From assembly GCA_040902705.1 (NCBI GenBank), contig JBBDWT010000221.1, positions 1 through 11,201 of the forward strand: a stretch of DNA of 11,201 nucleotides. Reading direction: 5' to 3'. Below the pieces are notes generated by a model. That model searched no databases and was not told the DNA's origin. It saw only the letters and a program-made list of their open reading frames with translations. Source of the DNA: DATBSK01 sp040902705 (GTDB lineage Bacteria; Actinomycetota; Acidimicrobiia; IMCC26256; PALSA-555). Made by a program: the position numbers and the translations under genes. Positions 1 to 5,062 of the stretch are shown here, one piece after another. Position 1 is the first letter of the stretch. Each line of letters opens with the position of its first letter.

Positions 1-822
1 GGCATCCTCTACGAGGAGCTGCTGAAGGACGACGTCGAAGGCGTCACGATCATGTGCGAGGCCTTCAACCGCTGGCTCGAGGACGACTGGGGCGCCAACT
101 TCCGCGACCGGATCTACGCGTCGCCGTACATCTCCCTCGCCGACCCGGAGTGGGCGCGCCGAGAGCTGGAGTGGGCACTCGAGCGCGACGCGCGCACCGT
201 CGTGCTGCGCCCCGCGGCGCCGACGACGATCCACGGCCAGCTCCGGCCGACGCACCCGGTGTTCGACCCCTTCTGGTCGCTCGCCAACGACGCGGGCATC
301 ACCGTCGTCGTGCATGCGGGTGACAGCGGCTACTCGAGCAACGGGTACGCCGACGACAAGTTCAGCGCCGCGTTCAGCGGCGGAGGGTGGGCACCTTCGG
401 TGCGCGTGTTCGCGATCGAGCGCGCCGCGTACGACTTCCTCATCACCCTGGTCTTCGACAAGCTCTTCGACCGGTTCCCGAACCTGCGTGTCGCGTCGGT
501 CGAGAACGGCTCGGAGTTCCTTCCCGACCTCTTCAAGAAGCTCTCGTCCACCGAGCGCAAGATGCCGGGCTACTTCAGCGAGGACCCCGGTGAGACGTTC
601 CGGCGGCACGTGTGGATCAACCCCTTCTGGGAAGACGACGTCTACGAGGTCGTCGACCTGATGGGCGCCGACCGCGTCATCTTCGGGAGCGACTGGCCCC
701 ACATCGAAGGCATGCCGTCGCCGCTCGACTACGTCAACGAGCTCAAGGAGCTCGACGCCGCCGACCGCGAGCTGATCCTGCGCACCAACGCCCTCGAGCT
801 GAACGGGCGCACCCCCGTCTAG
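1..822 (+). CDS. Amidohydrolase family protein (Amidohydro_2 type), 5'-truncated
   Basis: The reading frame is open from base 1, so the gene begins upstream of the window; the visible 273 residues are its C-terminal part. The family are TIM-barrel metal-dependent hydrolases or decarboxylases related to aminocarboxymuconate-semialdehyde decarboxylase, normally about 350-400 residues. Visible family features are the strand ending VVVHAGDSGY, whose His is residue 105 of the partial protein and a likely metal ligand; VASVENGSEF in the middle; and the late GSDWPHIEG block, whose Asp (residue 231) is the expected catalytic or metal-site acid. The N-terminal metal motif (DxHxH type) would lie outside the window. 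The first internal ATG (base 52) is not a believable start, because homologous-looking sequence continues upstream of it. Substrate cannot be told; such genes are common in actinobacterial aromatic and steroid catabolism. A 9-bp hairpin follows the stop by 18 bases. Confidence 0.88.
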   Translation, partial: GILYEELLKDDVEGVTIMCEAFNRWLEDDWGANFRDRIYASPYISLADPEWARRELEWALERDARTVVLRPAAPTTIHGQLRPTHPVFDPFWSLANDAGITVVVHAGDSGYSSNGYADDKFSAAFSGGGWAPSVRVFAIERAAYDFLITLVFDKLFDRFPNLRVASVENGSEFLPDLFKKLSSTERKMPGYFSEDPGETFRRHVWINPFWEDDVYEVVDLMGADRVIFGSDWPHIEGMPSPLDYVNELKELDAADRELILRTNALELNGRTPV

Positions 823-840
823 CCCCGGTTCCGGAGACCT

Positions 841-861
841 GGATGCTCATGGTGAGCATCC
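841..861 (+). terminator. Perfect 9-bp hairpin after the amidohydrolase stop
   Basis: The arms ggatgctca (841-849) and tgagcatcc (853-861) are exact reverse complements around a 3-base loop. The hairpin starts 18 bases after the amidohydrolase stop and lies before the Shine-Dalgarno of the next gene. There is no T tract, so it would be a U-less terminator of the sort proposed in actinobacteria. It could equally be an operator for the downstream gene, because the site is dyad-symmetric. Confidence 0.45.
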
Positions 862-919
862 CCGCCGTCCGGTTCGTGACGGCACGGGAGGAACACCGAC
901 GGCCCGGAGGACGTTGGAG

Positions 920-1777
920 ATGCAGATGCCTTCGCTCACGACCATCCCCCGCACGGTGACGCCCAGGATCCGGGGTGCGGCGCGTGATCTCGTCAGCTCC
1001 GTCCGGGTCGCCACGCGTGACCTGACCCGTGCCAGCGCGTCGGCGATCTCGTCGGGCGGCGCCACTGCCAGGCTTGCCGCGGCGACGCGCACCACGATGC
1101 AGGCGCTGCCCAAGGAGGCGGTGCCGGAGCTCGCGAAGTCGGTGTACCGGCTGCGGAAGGTGCGGACGCCCGCGCAGGCGCACGCCGCGGTCGAGACGGA
1201 GACCGAGCACGTGCTCACGGTCATCATGCCGATGCTCGTCGCCCACCCGCTCCCGGTGCAGCGGACCTCGAGCGCGAAGGCGATCCTCGCCGCCGCCGGC
1301 GGCCTCGCCGCCGCCGGCGGCCTCGCCGCCGCGGGCGAAGAGATCGAGACGATCGCCGCGTTCGTGTCAGCTGGCGCCGCGGTGCCGCCGACGCTTCCCG
1401 TCGTCATCGGCGCGAACCTCGTCGCGCTCACGGTCGAGCTCTACGTCGCGGCCTCGCTGCGAGTGCACGACCTCCGCGCCGCGGGCATCGAGCCCGCTCC
1501 GCAGCAGGTCGCCGACGACGTGATCTTCGCGATGACGGGCGAGAGCACGCGCGGGCGCATGCGGCGCCACGTCACGAAGCACGTCGTCACAACGGTCGCG
1601 CGCCGACTCCTCGCCCGCTGGGGTGCAGGCCTCGTGCCCGTGGCCGGCATCGCGTACGTCGGGTGGGACACCCAGCGCACGGCCGACGCAGTGCGCGCGC
1701 TGCCGCTCCCGCTCGCGGCCGACTCCGTCGTCGTCGCCGAGCGGCCGGTCGGCGCGCTCCCTCCCGCGTTCGCCTAG
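920..1777 (+). CDS. Hypothetical protein with Ala/Gly-rich hydrophobic segments
   Basis: I do not recognise this 285-residue protein. I chose ATG 920 because GGAGG (906-910) sits 9 bases before it; a TTG at 914 is in frame but only 3 bases from that site. Residues 1-60 are rich in Arg, Ser, Thr and Ala with no clear signal peptide. Hydrophobic stretches lie at about 121-138 (an AAAGGLAAAGGLAAAG repeat with small-residue packing), 144-180 (interrupted by a PPTLP kink) and 229-249 (GAGLVPVAGIAYVGW). The arrangement would suit a membrane-associated or membrane-inserting protein; a short basic segment (RGRMRRHVTKH, about 211-221) precedes the last hydrophobic stretch. It has its own leader (823-919), so it is probably transcribed apart from the amidohydrolase. 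It ends head-to-head with the MpaB-family gene. Codon use is strongly GC3-biased, which supports real coding. Confidence 0.72.
   Translation: MQMPSLTTIPRTVTPRIRGAARDLVSSVRVATRDLTRASASAISSGGATARLAAATRTTMQALPKEAVPELAKSVYRLRKVRTPAQAHAAVETETEHVLTVIMPMLVAHPLPVQRTSSAKAILAAAGGLAAAGGLAAAGEEIETIAAFVSAGAAVPPTLPVVIGANLVALTVELYVAASLRVHDLRAAGIEPAPQQVADDVIFAMTGESTRGRMRRHVTKHVVTTVARRLLARWGAGLVPVAGIAYVGWDTQRTADAVRALPLPLAADSVVVAERPVGALPPAFA
1286..1338 (+). repeat. 18-bp in-frame tandem repeat
   Basis: Two exact 18-bp copies lie at 1286-1303 and 1304-1321, each reading ctcgccgccgccggcggc. A third, partial copy starting at 1322 matches for 11 bases and then diverges. Each unit encodes six residues (LAAAGG), giving three rounds of an Ala/Gly helix-packing pattern inside the hypothetical protein. 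Unit number could vary between strains by slippage. Confidence 0.85.
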
Positions 1778-2718
1778 CTCCCGCCCGACGCGCCCGCGGC
1801 GACGGTCGAGCTCCCGCGGCTCGCCCGCTCACGCGCGGCAACGAGCGTCGGCGACTCCCCGATCGCCCAGCGCAACGTGCCGAGCAGGGCCCGCAGCGCG
1901 GGGCGAACGACGAGCGGACCGGCGAGCGGCGGCACGACCAGCCGGAGCTCGAGTTGCGCGCGCAGCGGCAGCAGGTCGACCGCGGCACCGGCGATGACGC
2001 CGTACGTGGGCCGCACGGACAACGGGATCGGCGGGTACATCAGGAAGCGGACCGCGTCGCGTGCCTCGCTCGTCGCCCGCATCTCGGATGCCGCGAGCAG
2101 CTCGCGCAGGCCCGCGACATCGGTGGGGACCGGATCGGCGCCGAGCGCGAGGGCGACGACCGACATCTCCTCGACGTACGCGTCGGCATCCTCGGCGGAG
2201 AGACCGGCGCCGAAGCGCTGGTACGCGGCGAGGAAGCTGTCGACCTCGGTCGCGTGCACGAACGCGAGCAGGTCGGGGTCGCCGGCGGAGTACGGACGGC
2301 CGTCGCTCGCGGTCCCGCGGACGTGCTCGTGGACGCGCCGGACCCGTTCGACCGCGCGCATCGCGTCACCGCTCGTGCCGTACGTCGTCGCCGCGACGAA
2401 CTCGGCGGTGCGGTGCAGCCGACCCCAGGGGTCGTTGCGGTAGTCGGAGTGCTGCGCGACTCCCGCCATCGCGAGGGGGTGCAGCGTCTGGTAGAGGAGC
2501 GCTCGCAGCCCACCGACGATGGTGGCGAGATCGGCGTGCACCCTCCACGCCACGGACTCGGGGCCGAACCAACCGGGATCACCCGACGTCGCGACGCCAG
2601 GGCCTCGAGGTGTGCCCGTGACGCGCATCCGCAGCGCGCGCGCAACGCCGCCGCGTACCACGTCGGACGCCGCACCGACGACACCGAACGGATCAGGGAC
2701 CGTGACCACTCGTCCCAT
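1774..2718 (-). CDS. Oxygenase MpaB family protein (DUF2236)
   Basis: The 314-residue product matches the DUF2236/MpaB pattern, a family that includes heme-dependent rubber-cleaving Lcp proteins and the fungal mycophenolate enzyme MpaB. Visible blocks are FGPESVAWRVH near residues 51-61, then ALLYQTLHPLAMAGVAQHSDY (about 73-93), DPWGRLHRTAEF (96-107), RVRRVHEHVRG (125-135; His130 and His132), and LLAFVHATEVDSFL (150-163; His155). The conserved histidines and arginines are those expected for heme or metal binding. No signal peptide or membrane segment is seen, so it is probably cytoplasmic. The minus-strand frame is open much further upstream, but family similarity begins only after the adjacent ATGs at 2721 and 2718; I use 2718. 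There is no good Shine-Dalgarno. A GTG at 2709 is an alternative, with an AATGAT -10-like hexamer 7 bases ahead of it. Its substrate is unknown. It is divergent from the acyl-CoA ligase. Confidence 0.85.
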   Translation of the reverse strand: MGRVVTVPDPFGVVGAASDVVRGGVARALRMRVTGTPRGPGVATSGDPGWFGPESVAWRVHADLATIVGGLRALLYQTLHPLAMAGVAQHSDYRNDPWGRLHRTAEFVAATTYGTSGDAMRAVERVRRVHEHVRGTASDGRPYSAGDPDLLAFVHATEVDSFLAAYQRFGAGLSAEDADAYVEEMSVVALALGADPVPTDVAGLRELLAASEMRATSEARDAVRFLMYPPIPLSVRPTYGVIAGAAVDLLPLRAQLELRLVVPPLAGPLVVRPALRALLGTLRWAIGESPTLVAARERASRGSSTVAAGASGGS

Positions 2719-2741
2719 CATTGCCGTTCGCGGTGATCCAC

Positions 2742-2821
2742 CCGCGACGCGGTCGGTAGCCTCGTCTCCCTTGCTCGGCTCCCTGCGCCGCGGGATACCG
2801 CGACGCGGTCGGTAGCCTCGT
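2742..2821 (+). repeat. Perfect 24-bp direct repeat in the divergent promoter region
   Basis: Bases 2742-2765 and 2798-2821 are identical over 24 bases. The core gcgacgcggtcggtagcct is in both copies, and starts are 56 bp apart. Both copies include the hexamer TAGCCT. The downstream copy ends four bases before the GTG of the ligase, so its TAGCCT is in -10 position. The upstream copy sits between the ligase promoter and the start of the MpaB-family gene. It may be a regulator binding site in two copies, a duplicated promoter, or a recent small duplication. Confidence 0.85.
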
Positions 2822-2825
2822 GCCG
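2813..2825 (+). promoter_or_regulatory. Probable leaderless promoter of the acyl-CoA ligase (-10 TAGCCT)
   Basis: TAGCCT (2813-2818) fits the actinobacterial -10 pattern TANNNT. It ends exactly 6 bases before the GTG at 2825, so transcription would begin at or next to the start codon. No Shine-Dalgarno precedes the GTG, as expected for a leaderless message. No convincing -35 is visible. The same hexamer-to-start spacing occurs at glpD (5050-5062). Confidence 0.55.
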
Positions 2826-4411
2826 TGCCGGGGTGGAGCTTCGCTGCCGTGTGGTCGTCGGTCGCCGCAGAGGTGCCCGACCGCCCCGCGCTCATCTGCG
2901 GCGCGCGGACCGTCAGCTGGGCCGCGTTCGACGACCGCGCTCGCCGGCTCGCGTCGCACCTCGCCGCCGCCGGCGTCGGTCCGGGCGACAAGGTCGCCCT
3001 CGACATGACGAACCGGCCCGAGTACCTCGAGACCTTCTTCGCGGCCCTCCTCCTCGGCGCGGTGCCGGTGAACGTGAACTACCGGTACGTCGCCGACGAG
3101 GTCCGCTACGTGCTCGACAACAGCGACGCTCGTGCCGTCGTCCACGACCCGGCCTTCGGTGAGGCCGTGCGCACTGCGGTCACCGACCTCGAGACCCCGC
3201 CCGTCTGCGTGCTCGAGACGGGCGCCGGCTACGAGCAGGCGCTCGCGGCGGCGACACCGGACGGCCCCTGGTCGGCGCGGCCTCCCGACGGCGACGACCT
3301 GATCTTCCTCTACACCGGCGGCACCACCGGCATGCCGAAGGGCGTGATGTGGCGCAACGACGACCTGTACCGCGCGCTGTGGCAGATGGCGCGCCCGGGG
3401 AGCGAGCCGCCCGACCCGGCCGAGGCCGCGCGCGCGGGCAAGCGGGCCGGCACGTGCCTGCCTGCCTGCCCGCTGATGCACGGCACCGGCCTGTTCATCG
3501 CGCTGTCGACGCTCGCGGGCGCGGGCTCGGTCGTGCTCGTGGACGCGATCGGCCTCGACCCCGCCCTGTTGTGGAGCGAGATCGAGCGCACCGGCGTCGA
3601 GGTGCTCACGATCGTCGGTGACGTGTTCGCCCACCCGCTCCTCCACGCCCTCGACGCCGAGCCCGACCGATGGGACCTCGGCGGGTTGCGCGCGATCACC
3701 TCGTCCGGCGTCACGTGGAGCCCCGAGGTGAAGGCCGGGCTGCTTCGCCACCTGCCGCGGCTCACGCTCATCGACTCGCTCGGCGCGTCGGAGGGCCTGA
3801 TGTCCCGGACCGCGTCGAAGGCCGGTGGCGACATCAAGCCGGCGCGGTTCGCCGTCAACGAACGCGTCGCGGTGCTCGACGAGGAGACCGGCCGCGCGTT
3901 GACCCCCGGAACCGACGAGATCGGGCTGGTCGGCGTCACCGGGCCGATCCCGGTCGGGTACTACAAGGACGACGCCAAGACCGCGGCGACGTTTCGCACC
4001 GTCGACGGCGTCCGGTACTCGATCCCGGGCGACTACGCGACGGTCGATGCCGATGGGACGATCCTGCTGCTCGGGCGGGGATCGGCGTGCATCAACACCG
4101 GCGGCGAGAAGGTGTATCCCGAGGAGGTCGAGGGCCTGCTGCGGGAGCACCCCGCGCTCGCCGACTGCCTCGTGGTCGGCGTCCCGGACGAGCGCTTCGG
4201 CGAGATGGTCGTGGCCCTCGCGGTCCCGACCGCCGGTGCCGAGCTCGACGAGCCGACGCTCGACGCGTGGTGCCGCGGGCGTCTCTCCGGCTACAAGCGA
4301 CCCAAGCGGTTCTTCGTCGTGGACACGCTCGAGCGCTCGGCGGCCGGCAAGGCCGACCACCGGAGGATGCGTACGCTCGCCGCGGAGCTCGCGGACGGAG
4401 CCGACAGATGA
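2825..4411 (+). CDS. Acyl-CoA synthetase (FadD-type, AMP-forming)
   Basis: This 528-residue ANL-superfamily enzyme would activate a fatty or other carboxylic acid to its CoA thioester through an acyl-adenylate. Motifs appear in order: the P-loop YTGGTTGMPKG (163-173), the DSLGASEG adenine-binding block (317-324), PGDYATVDADGTILLLGRGS with the ribose-binding Asp (401-420), the hinge and CINTGGEKVYPEEVE (422-436), and the C-terminal AGKADHRR with the expected catalytic lysine at 509. Length is normal and the protein looks intact. It resembles mycobacterial FadD-type ligases with the GKADxR ending, but the acyl substrate cannot be told. The start is the GTG placed 6 bases after a -10-like TAGCCT. 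The stop overlaps the next small ORF as ATGA. It is divergent from the MpaB-family gene, which hints at shared control. Confidence 0.9.
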   Translation: MPGWSFAAVWSSVAAEVPDRPALICGARTVSWAAFDDRARRLASHLAAAGVGPGDKVALDMTNRPEYLETFFAALLLGAVPVNVNYRYVADEVRYVLDNSDARAVVHDPAFGEAVRTAVTDLETPPVCVLETGAGYEQALAAATPDGPWSARPPDGDDLIFLYTGGTTGMPKGVMWRNDDLYRALWQMARPGSEPPDPAEAARAGKRAGTCLPACPLMHGTGLFIALSTLAGAGSVVLVDAIGLDPALLWSEIERTGVEVLTIVGDVFAHPLLHALDAEPDRWDLGGLRAITSSGVTWSPEVKAGLLRHLPRLTLIDSLGASEGLMSRTASKAGGDIKPARFAVNERVAVLDEETGRALTPGTDEIGLVGVTGPIPVGYYKDDAKTAATFRTVDGVRYSIPGDYATVDADGTILLLGRGSACINTGGEKVYPEEVEGLLREHPALADCLVVGVPDERFGEMVVALAVPTAGAELDEPTLDAWCRGRLSGYKRPKRFFVVDTLERSAAGKADHRRMRTLAAELADGADR

Positions 4412-4539
4412 ACCACGAACGACGGCTCGAGCTCCACGATCTCCTGAGCACGATCGCGCGGTCACTCGCCACTGCTCCCGGCGTGGACAGCGTTGCAGGG
4501 TGCCGCGTGGGGCGACAACGAATAGGCGCGGTTCGATGA
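4408..4539 (+). CDS. Small ORF (43 aa) overlapping the ligase stop
   Basis: The ATG overlaps the ligase TGA as ATGA (4408-4411). A GGAG (4397-4400) lies 7 bases upstream, so it has its own plausible ribosome site as well as coupling. The product starts MNHERRLELHDLLSTIARSL and contains one likely amphipathic helix, then ends in a Gly/Arg-rich tail. The first 20 codons are GC-rich at position 3 (16 of 20), while the remaining 23 are less so (13 of 23). This could mean a truncated gene whose 5' part alone survives, or partly chance. The N-terminal text vaguely recalls the lead-in of sensor or GAF-domain proteins, but it is too short to assign. Confidence 0.35.
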   Translation: MNHERRLELHDLLSTIARSLATAPGVDSVAGCRVGRQRIGAVR

Positions 4540-4595
4540 TCTTCGAGCAGTACCGCCCGGGCCGGACGCCACCGTCGGAGAGGACGCGCGGATGA
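4536..4595 (+). CDS. Tiny ORF (19 aa) bridging to the rhodanese gene
   Basis: This 19-residue frame begins in the ATGA that ends the 43-residue ORF and ends in the ATGA that starts the rhodanese. It has no clear Shine-Dalgarno of its own. It covers the rhodanese ribosome site GGAGAGGA (4577-4584). If translated, it would act mainly as a coupling leader; chance is a real alternative. Confidence 0.2.
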   Translation: MIFEQYRPGRTPPSERTRG

Positions 4596-4922
4596 GCGAA
4601 CCACAGATCCCCGAGATCGACATCGACGAAGCCCGCGCGCGCGTGGAAGCCGGCGCCGCGCTGCTCGACGTGCGCGAGGCCGACGAGTGGCAGGCGGGAC
4701 GCGCCGAGCAGGCGCGGTGGATCCCGATGGGGGAGGTCGGGGCACGCCACGACGAGCTCCCGGATGATCGGCAGCTCGTCGTGATCTGTCGTTCGGGCGG
4801 TCGCTCGGGGAAGGTCGTGGCCGCGCTCGCCCAGGCGGGCTACGACGCGGTGAACGTCGCCGGCGGGATGAAGGCGTGGGAGGCGAGCGGCTTCACGGTC
4901 GTCGCCGACGACGGCACGCCCG
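4592..4922 (+). CDS. Single-domain rhodanese (sulfurtransferase), 3' end lost in gap
   Basis: 110 residues are visible before the N run. Rhodanese features are LLDVREADEW (about 24-33), the active loop VVICRSGGRSG (63-73) with the catalytic cysteine at 66 and Arg at 71 in a CxxGxRS pattern, and the closing helix VNVAGGMKAWEASG (88-101). Such proteins transfer sulfur from thiosulfate or persulfides via a cysteine persulfide. The domain is complete; only a short tail and the stop fall in the gap (4923-4932) or are missing. The start is ATG 4592, with GGAGAGGA (4577-4584) 7 bases upstream and an ATGA overlap with the preceding tiny ORF. It lies upstream of glpD, as a rhodanese (GlpE) lies near glpD in E. 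coli, but the active loop differs from the GlpE type. A frame running through the gap into the following sequence is an artefact. Confidence 0.85.
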
Positions 4923-4932
4923 NNNNNNNNNN
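4923..4932. other. Assembly gap (10 N)
   Basis: Ten N bases, likely a scaffold placeholder of arbitrary size. The gap falls at the 3' end of the rhodanese gene and directly abuts a 12-bp perfect hairpin, which may be why the assembly broke here. Missing sequence could be longer than 10 bases. Confidence 0.95.
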
Positions 4933-4960
4933 CTCCGTCGCGCGGACTCGCGCGACGGAG
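4933..4960 (+). terminator. Strong 12-bp GC hairpin after the rhodanese gene
   Basis: The arms ctccgtcgcgcg (4933-4944) and cgcgcgacggag (4949-4960) pair perfectly around the 4-base loop gact. Placed after the rhodanese and before the glpD promoter, it is the best terminator candidate in the window. No T tract follows. A second, weaker stem, gcctgc (4980-4985) with gcaggc (4992-4997), lies downstream. The stem may extend into the N gap. Confidence 0.55.
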
Positions 4961-5027
4961 GTGGACCGTCGCAGCCTCTGCCTGCCGAAGTGCAGGCGGC
5001 GTGCGGCGCGGTCGCTCTGCCTACTGG

Positions 5028-5062
5028 TTCGCAGGTACCTACCCCTCGGTAACCTTGCGGTG
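5028..5062 (+). promoter_or_regulatory. Probable leaderless promoter of the glp module
   Basis: TAACCT (5050-5055) is a TANNNT -10 that ends 6 bases before the GTG of glpD. TTCGCA (5028-5033) is a fair -35 (4 of 6 to TTGACA) with a 16-base spacer. No Shine-Dalgarno lies before the GTG. An 8-bp palindrome, aggtacct (5033-5040), fills part of the spacer and could be an operator half or chance. Confidence 0.6.

Noticed and set aside
52..54. ATG 52 as the start of the amidohydrolase
   Set aside because: The frame is open to base 1 with family-like sequence before the ATG, and the N-terminal metal motif is missing, so the gene is truncated by the window edge.
1286..1338. Tandem repeat as a CRISPR or mobile-element remnant
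   Set aside because: The copies are contiguous, in frame and without spacers; they encode LAAAGG units within a gene.
2719..3006. Longer N-terminus for the MpaB-family protein
   Set aside because: It would run over the ligase promoter and 5' end, and its text is Arg/Ser/Ala low complexity with no family similarity.
2693..4750. 685-codon open frame on the minus strand opposite the ligase
   Set aside because: It is opposite an intact enzyme with all ANL motifs. Its translation is low-complexity Arg/Asp/Val/Ala/Gly text, typical of the antisense frame of GC-rich genes.
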